From positions 620,001 through 684,000 of the forward strand of contig NZ_CP034689.1 in assembly GCF_003994415.1 (NCBI RefSeq): a stretch of 64,000 nt of DNA, in the 5' to 3' direction. The notes beneath the pieces are model-generated. The model was not told the DNA's origin, searched no databases, and saw nothing but the letters and a program-made list of their open reading frames with translations. This document shows positions 29,977 through 40,200 of this stretch, piece by piece. The position numbers and the translations under genes were made by a program. The stretch's first letter is position 1; the number at the start of each line of letters is the position of its first letter. This DNA comes from Achromobacter spanius (lineage in GTDB: Bacteria; Pseudomonadota; Gammaproteobacteria; Burkholderiales; Burkholderiaceae_B).

Positions 29977-30632
29977 ATCTGGACTGGGGAATCATCTGGG
30001 ATTCGCGCAACCTGCTGCTGCAAGGCGCGGCGATGACGATCATGTTGACGGTAGTGACGATGGTGCTGGCCGTGCCGGGAGGCATCGTGCTGGCGCTGAT
30101 GCGGCTGTCGTCCAACCGCGTCGCCAACGGCGTCGCGGTGGCCATCGTGGAGTTCTTTCGCAACCTGCCGCTGATCCTGGTGATCTATTGGGCGTTCTAC
30201 GTCATGCCGATGGCGCTGGACGTGCAGTTTTCGGCGGTCACCACCGCGCTCGTCGCGCTGGTGTTGAACGTATCCGCCTACAACTCTGAAACGTTTCGCG
30301 CCGGCATCAACTCCATCCGCAAGGGCCAGATGGAAGCCGCGCTGGCGATGGGCATGTCGCGCCACCAGGCGATGTTCAAGGTGCTGATCCCGCAGGCCGG
30401 ACGGCGCATTCTGCCGGTGCTGGCCAGCACCTGGATTTCGCTGTTCAAGGATACGTCGCTGGTGTCGGTGATTGCGGTCAGCGAACTGGCGTACGCCTCG
30501 ATGCAAGTGCGCGCGCAGAGCTTTCGCGTGCTGGAAATGCTGACCGCGATGGCGGTGATCTATTGGCTGATGGGTTATCCGCAAGCCAAGCTGGTCGACT
30601 GGGTCCATCGCAAATACGGAGTCAAGGAATGA
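29973..30632 (+). CDS. Amino-acid-type ABC transporter permease 2
   Basis: 219-residue partner permease with about five membrane helices and the EAA loop SIRKGQMEAALAMGMSRHQA then VLIPQAGRRILP. The start overlaps the first permease stop and its own stop overlaps the ATPase start (ATGA both times), showing tight translational coupling. HisMQ-type heterodimers normally carry amino acids, so the sugar-acid context is unusual. Confidence 0.92.
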   Translation: MNLDWGIIWDSRNLLLQGAAMTIMLTVVTMVLAVPGGIVLALMRLSSNRVANGVAVAIVEFFRNLPLILVIYWAFYVMPMALDVQFSAVTTALVALVLNVSAYNSETFRAGINSIRKGQMEAALAMGMSRHQAMFKVLIPQAGRRILPVLASTWISLFKDTSLVSVIAVSELAYASMQVRAQSFRVLEMLTAMAVIYWLMGYPQAKLVDWVHRKYGVKE

Positions 30633-31447
30633 ACGACATGATCCTGGAACACCCGCCGGCCGTGGCAGGCGCCGCCGCCTCTGCCGCCGCGCGCAAGGGC
30701 GCGGACCAGCCGCCCGTGCTGGTCTACGAGCACGTGCGCAAGGTCTATGGCGATTTCGTCGCGCTGAACGACGTGTCGCTGCAAGTGAACAAGGGCGAAG
30801 TGATGTGCTTGATCGGGCCGTCCGGCTCGGGCAAGTCGACCCTGCTGCGTTGCACCAACGCGCTGGAAAAGCTGGATGGCGGCCGGGTGCTGCTGGACGG
30901 CGTGGCGCTGCCCGAATCGGAATCCGACGTGCGCCGGGTGCGCCAGCGGATGGGCATGGTGTTCCAGAGCTTTGAGCTGTTTCCGCACAAGTCGGCACTG
31001 GACAACGTGGCGATGGGCCCCATCACGGTGCTGGGCATGTCGCCCGAGGCCGCGCGCGCCCGCTCCATGGCGCTGCTGGAAAAGGTGGGGCTGGCCGCCA
31101 AGGCCGGCAACTTTCCCGCCAACCTGTCGGGCGGACAGCAGCAGCGCGTGGCGATCGCGCGCGCGCTGGCGATGGAACCCGAAGTGATGTTGTTCGATGA
31201 ACCCACGTCGGCGCTGGACCCCGAAACCGTGGGCGAAGTGCTGAACGTGATGAAGAAGCTGGCGCAGGAAGGCATGACGATGATCGTCGTGACGCATGAA
31301 ATGAGCTTTGCGCGGCGCGTGGCCAATTGGGTGGTGGTGTTCGAGAACGGCGCCATCCTGGAACAAGGCCCGCCCACACAGATTTTCGATAACCCGCAAG
31401 TCGCCCGCACCCGGGACTTCCTTAGCCACCTGGGCTGGGAAGGCTAG
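30629..31447 (+). CDS. Amino-acid-type ABC transporter ATP-binding protein
   Basis: 272-residue cytoplasmic ATPase of the GlnQ/HisP type. Walker A is [12 protein letters not shown] (about residues 62-73), the ABC signature [20 protein letters not shown] and Walker [15 protein letters not shown]. An extra 30-residue Ala-rich N-terminal extension precedes the usual start. ATG 30629 overlaps the permease stop; ATG 30638 is an alternative. It completes the importer: two binding proteins, two permeases, one ATPase. Confidence 0.94.
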   Translation: MNDMILEHPPAVAGAAASAAARKGADQPPVLVYEHVRKVYGDFVALNDVSLQVNKGEVMCLIGPSGSGKSTLLRCTNALEKLDGGRVLLDGVALPESESDVRRVRQRMGMVFQSFELFPHKSALDNVAMGPITVLGMSPEAARARSMALLEKVGLAAKAGNFPANLSGGQQQRVAIARALAMEPEVMLFDEPTSALDPETVGEVLNVMKKLAQEGMTMIVVTHEMSFARRVANWVVVFENGAILEQGPPTQIFDNPQVARTRDFLSHLGWEG

Positions 31448-31481
31448 GCCGCCTCTTTTCCCGTCTACTCGGAAATCCAAA

Positions 31482-32693
31482 ATGAAAATTACGAATGCAC
31501 GCGTGATCGTTTGTTCGCCGGGCCGCAACTTCGTGACCCTGAAAATCGAAACCGACCAGGGCCTGACCGGCATTGGCGATGCCACCTTGAACGGGCGCGA
31601 ACTGGCGGTGTCGGCCTATCTGACCGAACACGTCATTCCCTGCCTGATCGGGCGCGACGCGCATCAGATCGAGGACATCTGGCAGTACCTGTACAAAGGC
31701 GCTTACTGGCGGCGCGGCCCGGTCACCATGACGGCGATTGCCGCCGTGGACACCGCGCTGTGGGACCTGAAGGCCAAGGCCGCGGACATGCCGCTGTATC
31801 AGTTGCTGGGCGGCAAGAGCCGCAGCGGCGTCATGGTTTACGGCCACGCCAACGGCTCGGACATCGAGCACACGCTGGATGAAGTGCTGCGCTATGCCGA
31901 CATGGGCTACCGCGCCATCCGCGCGCAAAGCGGCGTGCCGGGGCTGGACAAGGTCTATGGCGTGGGGCGCGGCAACCTGTTCTACGAACCCGCTGACGCC
32001 GACCTGCCCAGCGAACACGACTGGTCCACCGAAAAGTACCTGCGCCACACGCCGCAGCTATTCGACCGCATCCGCGACAAGCTGGGCGTTGAACACCATC
32101 TGCTGCACGACGTGCATCACCGCCTGACGCCGATCGAAGCCGGGCGACTGGGCAAGTCGCTGGAACCCTACAACCTGTTCTGGATGGAAGACGCCACGCC
32201 GGCCGAAAATCAGGATGCCTTCCGCCTGATCCGGCAGCACACGACCACGCCGCTGGCCGTGGGCGAGATCTTCAATTCCATCTGGGACTGCAAGGACCTG
32301 GTGCAGAACCAGTTGATCGACTACATCCGGACCACCGTGGTGCACGCGGGCGGCATCACGCATCTGCGACGCATTGCGGACCTGGCCTCGTTGTATCAGG
32401 TGCGCACCGGCTGCCACGGCGCCACCGACCTGTCGCCCGTTTGCATGGGGGCGGCGCTGCACTTTGATTTGTGGGTGCCCAACTTCGGCATCCAGGAATA
32501 CATGCGCCACACGGCAGAGACCGACGCCGTGTTCCCGCACGCCTACACGTTCGACCAAGGCATGCTGTATCCCGGTGATGTGCCCGGCCACGGCGTTGAC
32601 ATCGATGAAAAGCTGGCCGCCAAGTATCCGTACAAGCGCGCCTACCTGCCGGTGAACCGCTTGCAGCAGGACGGCACGCTATGGAATTGGTAG
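31482..32693 (+). CDS. manD: D-mannonate dehydratase (ManD/RspA, enolase superfamily)
   Basis: 403-residue enolase-superfamily enzyme that dehydrates D-mannonate to 2-keto-3-deoxygluconate. Every catalytic position known for the characterised ManD of Novosphingobium falls at the same number here: Arg147, Tyr159, Asp210, His212, Glu236 and Glu262 (motifs [32 protein letters not shown]). This argues for a genuine mannonate dehydratase, though some subgroup members also or only use gluconate. Its stop overlaps the next gene by 13 bp. Confidence 0.92.
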   Translation: MKITNARVIVCSPGRNFVTLKIETDQGLTGIGDATLNGRELAVSAYLTEHVIPCLIGRDAHQIEDIWQYLYKGAYWRRGPVTMTAIAAVDTALWDLKAKAADMPLYQLLGGKSRSGVMVYGHANGSDIEHTLDEVLRYADMGYRAIRAQSGVPGLDKVYGVGRGNLFYEPADADLPSEHDWSTEKYLRHTPQLFDRIRDKLGVEHHLLHDVHHRLTPIEAGRLGKSLEPYNLFWMEDATPAENQDAFRLIRQHTTTPLAVGEIFNSIWDCKDLVQNQLIDYIRTTVVHAGGITHLRRIADLASLYQVRTGCHGATDLSPVCMGAALHFDLWVPNFGIQEYMRHTAETDAVFPHAYTFDQGMLYPGDVPGHGVDIDEKLAAKYPYKRAYLPVNRLQQDGTLWNW

Positions 32694-34234
32694 CGGTCGA
32701 TGCCGCGCGCCTGACGCCCGCTTGTCTGGCCTCGCTGCCCTTGGACGTGGCACGGCCTTCTTACGACCGCAACGCCTTGCGCGTGGGCATCGTGCATCTG
32801 GGCCTGGGCGCGTTCGCGCGCGCGCATCTTGCTGCGGTGAACGAAGCCGCGCTGCATGTGGGCGGGGGCGGGGGCGCGGACCTGGCCTGGGGCATTTGCG
32901 GCGTGTCCTTGCGGCAGGCCGACACGCGCGATGCGCTGGCGCCGCAAGCGGGCTTGTACACCTTGGCCTTGCGCAGCGCCGACGCGACCGGTCGCGAGCA
33001 ACAGCAGGCCACGGTAATCGGCTGCCTGCTTGAAATGCTGGTTGCGCCGGAAGATCCGCAGGCTGTGCTGGCGCGCATTGCGCATGCGGACACGCGCATC
33101 GTCAGCGTCACCGTTACCGAAAAAGGCTATTGCCACGACCCGGCCAGCGGTCGCCTGAACCTGCACCACCCCGACATCGTGCATGACCTTGCGCAACCTC
33201 GGTTGCCGCGCAGCACCATCGGCTTTCTGGTGCGGGGCTTGCAGCAACGGCGTGCGGCGGGGCAGGGGCCGATCACGCTGATGTCGCTGGACAATCTTCC
33301 CAGCAACGGGCATTTGCTGCGCGGCTTGGTGCTGGCGTTTGCACGGCGGGTCGACCCGGCACTGGCGACGTGGATTGACACCTTATGCGCGTTCCCCAGT
33401 TCAATGGTGGACCGCATCGTGCCCCGCACCACCGATCAGGACCGGCGCGACGTTGCGCGGGCGCTGGGCCTGCACGATGCCTGGCCGGTGATGGCGGAGC
33501 CCTATCTGGAATGGGTGGTGGAAGATCAGTTCGCGGCCGGCCGCCCGGACTGGACCGCGGGCGGCGCGCGCTTCGTGACCGAGGCCGCGCCGTTTGAAAC
33601 CTTGAAGCTGCGCACCGTCAACGGCGTGCATTCGGCGCTGGCGTATTTGTCGGTGATGGCGGGTTGGGCAACCGTGGACGAAGCCATGGCGCAGCCCGCG
33701 TTGAAAGCCTACCTGGCAGCGTTGATGCAGGACGAAATCGTGCCGACGCTGCCGCCCTTGCCGGGCCTGGACCTGGCGCGCTATCAGCAAAGGCTGTTGC
33801 AGCGTTTTGAGAACCCGGCGTTAAAACACCAGACCCGGCAGATTGCGATGGACGGTTCGCAGAAGCTGCCGCAGCGCCTGTTGGACACCGTGCGGGCACG
33901 GTTGGCGGCGGACTTGCCGATTGGCAAGCTGGCGCTGGCGGTGGCCGCGTGGCTGCATTTCCTGCGCGGCGTTGACGAGGCAGGGCTGCGCTACGACATC
34001 CAGGACCCGATGGCCGCCGAGCTGGCGCAACGCTACGGGCAAGCGGAACTGGCCGCTGAACTTGCCGCTGAACGTAGTGGCCCGGGGCCAGCCGCCATGC
34101 TGGCCTGGACGGAAACGCTGACCGGGCTGGCTGCGGTGTTCGGCGACCTGGGCGCAGACCCGCGTTTTGTGCGGGCCGTGTCGCAAGCGGCGCATGCGCT
34201 ACGCAGTCAGGGGGTAGGCGGGGCGCTGGCGTGA
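32681..34234 (+). CDS. uxuB: Mannitol dehydrogenase-family oxidoreductase (fructuronate reductase type)
   Basis: 517-residue NAD-dependent long-chain polyol dehydrogenase. The N-terminal Rossmann start is [18 protein letters not shown] and the family catalytic Lys-Asn-His set lies in [16 protein letters not shown]. In this family UxuB interconverts D-fructuronate and D-mannonate, mannitol dehydrogenases fructose and mannitol. Overlap with manD and lack of sugar kinase genes favour fructuronate reductase, feeding ManD. ATG 32681 lies inside the end of manD. Last gene of the cluster; KDG kinase and aldolase are not in the window. Confidence 0.85.
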   Translation: MELVAVDAARLTPACLASLPLDVARPSYDRNALRVGIVHLGLGAFARAHLAAVNEAALHVGGGGGADLAWGICGVSLRQADTRDALAPQAGLYTLALRSADATGREQQQATVIGCLLEMLVAPEDPQAVLARIAHADTRIVSVTVTEKGYCHDPASGRLNLHHPDIVHDLAQPRLPRSTIGFLVRGLQQRRAAGQGPITLMSLDNLPSNGHLLRGLVLAFARRVDPALATWIDTLCAFPSSMVDRIVPRTTDQDRRDVARALGLHDAWPVMAEPYLEWVVEDQFAAGRPDWTAGGARFVTEAAPFETLKLRTVNGVHSALAYLSVMAGWATVDEAMAQPALKAYLAALMQDEIVPTLPPLPGLDLARYQQRLLQRFENPALKHQTRQIAMDGSQKLPQRLLDTVRARLAADLPIGKLALAVAAWLHFLRGVDEAGLRYDIQDPMAAELAQRYGQAELAAELAAERSGPGPAAMLAWTETLTGLAAVFGDLGADPRFVRAVSQAAHALRSQGVGGALA

Positions 34235-34235
34235 A

Positions 34236-35006
34236 TCAGCCCGGCTTCTTCACCACGATCGTGGCCGTGTCGCTGGTGAATGAGCCGTCTTCCTGCACAT
34301 CGAAATGCGCGCGCACCACGTCCGGCGCAATGCTGAACATATGGCGCAGCGCCGCCACCAGCGTGTCCGGCGTGCGCATGCGCGTGACCCAGGTCTGGAA
34401 TTCCAGTGGCAGACGGCGCGGCGACAGGCCTTGCAACGTGAAGCCCGCCTCGGTCAGCATGCGCGTCCATTCCGCCACCGAGTAGTCGCGCACGTGGGAG
34501 GTATCACGCAGCACTTCTATCGTTTGCAGCCAGGTGTCCAGCAGCGGCTCGCCGGGCGACACCACATCGGCAAACACGGCAGTGCCACCGGGCTTGAGCA
34601 CGCGAAACGCTTCGCGCAAGCCCCGGCCGGCGTCTTGCCAGTGATGCGTGGAATAGCGCGACATCACCAGGTCGAACTCGCCGTCGGCAAAGGGCAGGTA
34701 TTCGGCCTTGCCCTGGCGCGTGGCCAGGTTCGCCAGGCCGCGCTTGGCGGCTTCGCCCGCGACGACGTCCAACATCTGTTGGGACAGGTCGTAGGCGGTG
34801 ACTTCCTTGACCTCGGGCGCCACGTGAAAGCTCACGTGGCCGCCGCCACAGCCCAGGTCCAGCACGCGTGCCGCCGGATGCTGGCGGGCGATGCCGGCCA
34901 TTTGCAGCAGGTCTTCGCCTTGGGCGTGGACGGCGCTGGTCAGGTACGCCGTGGCGCGAGGGCTGAACTGGCGGTCGACGGCGGCGTCGTGGGTGCTGGC
35001 GGTCAT
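34236..35006 (-). CDS. Class I SAM-dependent methyltransferase
   Basis: 256-residue methyltransferase of the UbiE/COQ5-like type. Motif I is RVLDLGCGGGHVSFHVA (about 47-63), with AEYLPFADGEFDLVMSRYS and LREAFRVLKPGGTAVFADVV further on. Its stop codon is one base from that of uxuB (convergent). It is divergent from the HTH regulator at 35100, which may control it. The substrate is not evident; a small molecule is likelier than RNA. Confidence 0.85.
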   Translation of the reverse strand: MTASTHDAAVDRQFSPRATAYLTSAVHAQGEDLLQMAGIARQHPAARVLDLGCGGGHVSFHVAPEVKEVTAYDLSQQMLDVVAGEAAKRGLANLATRQGKAEYLPFADGEFDLVMSRYSTHHWQDAGRGLREAFRVLKPGGTAVFADVVSPGEPLLDTWLQTIEVLRDTSHVRDYSVAEWTRMLTEAGFTLQGLSPRRLPLEFQTWVTRMRTPDTLVAALRHMFSIAPDVVRAHFDVQEDGSFTSDTATIVVKKPG

Positions 35007-35099
35007 GGAATTCCTTTGATGGCGTTGTGCGGGATGTCAGGTGCAGGCGCTAAGATAGGCCGGCCTTTATACACGTACAAGTCCATTGCTTATCCTGGT

Positions 35100-35930
35100 A
35101 TGACTACTTCCCCCCAAGGCTCGGCCTCCCAAGACGGATCGCCCCTGCGCCGCCAGGCACTGGGCGAATTCGTGCGCAGCGCGCGGTCCCGCATCACCCC
35201 GCGCATGGCCGGCCTGCCCGACGGCATGCGGCGGCGCACGCCGGGCCTGCGCCGCGAAGAGGTCGCGCAGTTGTGCGGCATCAGCGTCACCTGGTACACG
35301 TGGATCGAACAGGGGCGCGAGGTCTCGGTGTCGCCGTCCGTGTGGTCGCGCATTGCGGGAGTGCTGCAATTGGCGCGCGCGGAACGCGCCTACCTGTTCG
35401 ACCTGGCCGACTGCGCCGACCCCCAGCATGCGCGCGATGACGCGGGTGCCGCGCCCGGACCCTTGCAGGAATGCGTGGACGCGATCAACGCACCGGCCTA
35501 TGTGTTGGACCGCGCCTGGAATGTGCTGGCCTGTAATGCGCCACTGCGCGACCTGTTCGACAACTGGCCCACGCGCGACCCCGAACCCAACCTGCTGCGC
35601 TACATCTTCCTGGACCCGGCCGCCCGTGAATTGGTGGTGGATTGGGAGCAGCGCGCGCGCCGCGTCGTGGCGGAGTTTCGTGCCGACGCGGGGGCGCATC
35701 TGGATGAGTCCGCCGTGCTGGCTTTGCTGGACACGCTGAATCGCCAAAGCCCCGTCTTCGCCCATTGGTGGACGCGCCACGCGGTGGTGGAACGCGAAGG
35801 CGGCTTGCGCGAATTTCAGCATCCGCGCGACGGCAAGCTGGCGTTTCAGCAGATCACGTTCCGGCTGGCCACGCATCCGGACTTGAAGCTGGTGATGTTG
35901 TTGAGCGGGTCGGCGCCCGAAGACAAGTAG
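35100..35930 (+). CDS. XRE/MmyB-type helix-turn-helix regulator
   Basis: 276-residue regulator. The N-terminal XRE helix-turn-helix (about 20-90) contains RMAGLPDGMRRRTPGLRREE and VAQLCGISVTWYTWIEQGR, typical of the MmyB group. The C-terminal MmyB-like ligand domain (about 110-265) contains APAYVLDRAWNVLACNAPL and FAHWWTRHAV. This domain is thought to bind a fatty-acid-like or other small ligand. ATG 35100 lies 93 bp from the divergent methyltransferase gene, a usual layout for a local regulator and target. Confidence 0.9.
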   Translation: MTTSPQGSASQDGSPLRRQALGEFVRSARSRITPRMAGLPDGMRRRTPGLRREEVAQLCGISVTWYTWIEQGREVSVSPSVWSRIAGVLQLARAERAYLFDLADCADPQHARDDAGAAPGPLQECVDAINAPAYVLDRAWNVLACNAPLRDLFDNWPTRDPEPNLLRYIFLDPAARELVVDWEQRARRVVAEFRADAGAHLDESAVLALLDTLNRQSPVFAHWWTRHAVVEREGGLREFQHPRDGKLAFQQITFRLATHPDLKLVMLLSGSAPEDK

Positions 35931-35993
35931 CGGTTCAGAGCGCCATTCGCGGTCCGCTGGCGTCCGCTGTTTGCCGCCCGCCGCGATCACGCT

Positions 35994-37073
35994 TCAGGCC
36001 TTGGCCGTGGAGAACAAACTGTCTTGCATCCCCGCGTCGACCAGGCCCTGCAATAGCTTCTTGACCGGCGCGGGCAGCGCCATCGATGCCAGCTTGTCGG
36101 CTTGCACCCAGCGTTCGGGCAGCGGCGATTCGCGCAGACTGGCCGCGCGCACCGGCACCAGCCAGGGGCGGATGTGCAGGCGGTAGTGCGTGAACGTGTG
36201 CGCGAAGGCGGCCAGTTCGAAGCGTTGTTCGGGTTCCAGGCCCAGCGCGCGGGAAGCGGCGTCGGGGTCGCCCGACACATCGAATTCAGGCAGGCTCCAG
36301 AGCCCGCCCCAGATGCCCGGCTCGGGCCGCTGCTGCAACAGGAACGCGCCCTGGTATTGCAGCACCAACATGCCCGTCTCGCGTTCAGGGATCGTCTTGC
36401 GTACCTTGGGAGTGGGCAGTTCGGCCTGGCGCCCTTCACGACGGGCGACGCAGGTCTCTGCCATGGGACATCGTTCACAGGCGGGCTTGCCGCGCGTGCA
36501 CAGCGTTGCGCCCAGGTCCATCAAGCCTTGCGTGTAGGCGGCCATGTCCAGGCCGGGCGCAGCCTCGACCTGCGCGTCGGCCAACGCCCACAGCCGGGTT
36601 TCGACCTCGCGCTTGGCGGGGTCGCCGGCGATGCCGAAGTGGCGGGTGAACACGCGCTTGACGTTGCCGTCCAGAATGGGTGAGCGCTCGCCGTAGGCGA
36701 AGGCGGCAATGGCGGCGGCGGTGGACCGGCCGATGCCGGGCAGTGTGGCGATGGCTTCGGCCGAAGGTGGAAAGCTGCCGTTCCAGTTTTCGGCGATCTG
36801 CACCGCGCAGCGATGCAGGTTGCGGGCGCGGGCGTAGTAGCCCAATCCGGCCCAATACGGCATCACCTCTTCCTGCGTGGCGGCGGCAAGCGCGGCCACG
36901 TTCGGAAAACGTTGCAGAAAGCGTTCGTAATACGGAATCACCGTGGCCACTTGCGTTTGCTGCAACATGATCTCGGATAGCCAGATCCGATACGGGTCAC
37001 GTGTGTTTTGCCAGGGCAGATCGTGGCGGCCATGCTGGCGTTGCCAGGCAACGATTCGAGGGGCGAAGTCCAT
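35994..37073 (-). CDS. mutY: A/G-specific adenine glycosylase MutY
   Basis: 359-residue base-excision repair enzyme that removes adenine opposite 8-oxoguanine. Catalytic Glu34 lies in SEIMLQQTQV; the helix-hairpin-helix is LPGIGRSTAAAI with Asp135 in LDGNVKRV. The iron-sulfur cluster loop is C-x6-C-x2-C-x5-C (CTRGKPACERCPMAETC). A C-terminal NUDIX-like domain that recognises 8-oxoG starts near residue 230. The full length matches the family. Divergent from the large oxidoreductase gene downstream. Confidence 0.97.
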   Translation of the reverse strand: MDFAPRIVAWQRQHGRHDLPWQNTRDPYRIWLSEIMLQQTQVATVIPYYERFLQRFPNVAALAAATQEEVMPYWAGLGYYARARNLHRCAVQIAENWNGSFPPSAEAIATLPGIGRSTAAAIAAFAYGERSPILDGNVKRVFTRHFGIAGDPAKREVETRLWALADAQVEAAPGLDMAAYTQGLMDLGATLCTRGKPACERCPMAETCVARREGRQAELPTPKVRKTIPERETGMLVLQYQGAFLLQQRPEPGIWGGLWSLPEFDVSGDPDAASRALGLEPEQRFELAAFAHTFTHYRLHIRPWLVPVRAASLRESPLPERWVQADKLASMALPAPVKKLLQGLVDAGMQDSLFSTAKA

Positions 37074-37245
37074 GGCGGCAATTATCGCATCGCCCTATTG
37101 CCCGGGTTTGGTCGACCGGTTACAACTATCGGCACAATAGCGCGAACGCGCCACGACTTCACTTTCACGGCCCTTGTTGGCCCGCGTGACCGTCAAGCGA
37201 GGCGGCTCGCGTAGCTGGAGGGGCATCCAGGATCTTGGAGTAGAC

Positions 37246-40200
37246 ATGAATGCCCCCCTGCCAGCCGCCTTGCGCGCGGCGCTTGAATCCGTCCAGCTGG
37301 ACGACAAGTACACCTTGGAATCCGGGCGCGCCTGGATGAGCGGCATCCATGCCCTGGTCAGGCTGCCCATGATGCAGCGCGTGCGCGATGCGCAAGCGGG
37401 CTTGAACACGGCGGGCTTCGTGTCCGGCTACCGGGGGTCTCCGCTGGGTGGGGTGGACCAGAACATGTGGAAGGCGGCCAAGTACCTGAAGGCGCACCAC
37501 GTTGAGTTCCAGCCTGGCATCAACGAAGACCTGGCGGCCACGGCGGTCTGGGGCTCGCAACAGGTCAACCTGTTTCCCGGCGCGAAATACGACGGCGTCT
37601 TTGGCATGTGGTACGGCAAGGGCCCCGGCGTGGACCGTTGCGGCGATGTCTTCAAGCACGCCAATGCAGCGGGTACGTCGCGCCATGGCGGTGTGCTGGT
37701 GGTGGCGGGCGACGACCATCCGGCAAAGTCATCCACCTTGCCGCACCAAAGCGACCACATCCTGAAGGCCTGCATGATTCCGGTGCTGTTTCCGTCCAGC
37801 GTCCAGGAAGTGCTGGATTACGGCCTGCACGGCTGGGCCATGAGCCGCTACGCGGGCGTGTGGGTGGGCATGAAGTGCATCACCGATATCGTCGAAGTGT
37901 CCGCGTCGGTGGACGTGGACCCGCAGCGCGTGCAGATCCTACTGCCCGAAGATTTCATCCTGCCGGCCGACGGGCTGAATATCCGCTTGGCGGATACGCC
38001 CTTGCAACAAGAGGCGCGGCTCTTGGACTACAAGCTGTACGCCGCGCTGGCCTACGCGCGCGCCAACAAGCTCAACCGCGAGCTCTGGCACGTGCCGCAG
38101 CGCGATGCGCGCTTTGGCATCATGACGTCGGGCAAGGCGTATCTGGACACGCGCCAGGCGCTGTCGGATCTGGGCTTGACGGAAGCGGTGTGCCAACGCA
38201 TCGGTCTGCGCCTGTTCAAGGTGGGCATGGTGTGGCCGCTGGAATCCACCGGCACGCAGCAGTTTGCGGAAGGGCTGGACGAGATCCTGGTGGTTGAGGA
38301 AAAGCGCCAGGTGCTGGAATACCAACTGAAGGAAGAGCTGTTCAGCTGGATCGGCAGCGGCAAGAAGATTCCGCGCGTGGTCGGCAAGTTCGACGACAAG
38401 GACGGCGGCGAATGGTCCGTGCCGCAGGGCAACTGGCTGCTGCCTGCGCACTACGAGTTTTCGCCCGCGATGGTGGCGCGTGCCATTGCCGCGCGGCTGC
38501 TGCGCTTTGATCTGCCTGAAGACGTGCGCGCCGGTATCGATGCGCGCCTGGCATTCATCCGCGACCGCGAACAGGCGCTGGCGCGTCCGCGCGTGGTGGA
38601 AGAGCGCAAGCCATGGTTTTGTTCGGGCTGTCCGCACAACACCTCGACCCGCTTGCCGGAAGGCTCGCGTGGCATGGCGGGCATTGGCTGCCACTACATG
38701 GTCAGGTGGATGGACCGTAACACCGAGGTCTACACGCAGATGGGAGGAGAAGGGGTGCCCTGGGTGGGCCAGGCGCCGTTCACCGAAGAGAAGCACGTCT
38801 TCGCGAACCTGGGCGACGGCACGTATTTTCATTCGGGCCTGTTGGCGATCCGCGCGGCGGTGGCGGCCAAGGTGCCCATCACGTACAAGATTTTGTTCAA
38901 CGACGCGGTGGCCATGACGGGCGGGCAGCCGGTGGACGGCCCCATCAACGTGCCGATGATCAGCCGGCAGGTGGCGGCCGAGGGCATCGACAAGATCGTG
39001 GTGGTGACGGACGACCCCGACAAATACAAGGACATCACTGACTTGGCGCCGGGCGTGCCGGTGATGCATCGCGACGAACTGGACGCGGTGATGCGCGACC
39101 TGCGCGAGCATCCGGGAGTATCGGTGCTGATCTACGACCAGACCTGCGCCACCGAAAAGCGCCGCCGCCGCAAACGCAATGCCTATCCTGACCCCGCCCG
39201 CCGCGTCGTCATCAACGAGCGCGTGTGCGAAGGCTGTGGCGATTGCTCGAAGGCGTCGCATTGCTTGTCGGTGGAGCCGCTGGAAACGGAGTTCGGCCGC
39301 AAGCGCAAGATCAACCAATCAAGCTGCAATAAGGACTTTTCCTGTTTGAAGGGCTTTTGCCCCAGCTTTGTGACGGTGGAAGGCGGCAAGCTGAAAAAGC
39401 CCAAGGCCTTGTCGCAAGAGGGCGTGGTGGACGAAGCCGTGCCGCCGCCCGGTGTGCCGTTGCTGGATCAACCGTATGGCGTCTTCATTGCCGGCGTGGG
39501 CGGCACGGGCGTGGTCACCATCGGGCAATTGCTGGGCATGGCCGCGCACCTGGAAGGCAGGGGCTGTTCGGTGCTGGATATGGCCGGCCTGGCGCAAAAG
39601 GGCGGCGCGGTGTATTCGCATGTGGTGCTGGCCGAATCGCCCGACCATCTGCTGAATACGCGGGTTGCCATGGGCGAGGCCGACTTGCTGCTGGCGGGCG
39701 ACCTGGTGGTGGCAACCAGCGCGGATAGCATGGCGCGGGTAAGCCCCGGCCGCACACGGGTGCTGCTGAATAGCGATACGGCGCCCACCGCCGCTTTCGT
39801 GGCCAACCCCGATTGGACGCTGCCCGGCGCCAACCTGACGGCGGATCTGCAAGCTGCGTGCGGCACCGACAAGTTCTACGCCGTCGATGCCGCTGCAATG
39901 GCCGTGGCGCTGCTGGGCGATGCGATCTATTCCAATCCCTTGATGATGGGCTATGCCTATCAGAAGGGCTGGATCCCGCTATCGCAAGCGGCGCTGCTGC
40001 GCGCGATTGAATTGAACGGCCAGCAGGTCCCCAACAACCTTCGCGCCTTCGCGTGGGGGCGACGCGCCGCGCATGACCCGGCCGACGTGGCGCGGCTGAT
40101 GGCCAATGGCGGCGTGCCATTGGCGCCGCCGGAAGACATCATCGAGATCAAGCGGCCGCGCACCGCCAGCCCGGTGGTCGAGCTGAAAAAGCCGTCGGGT

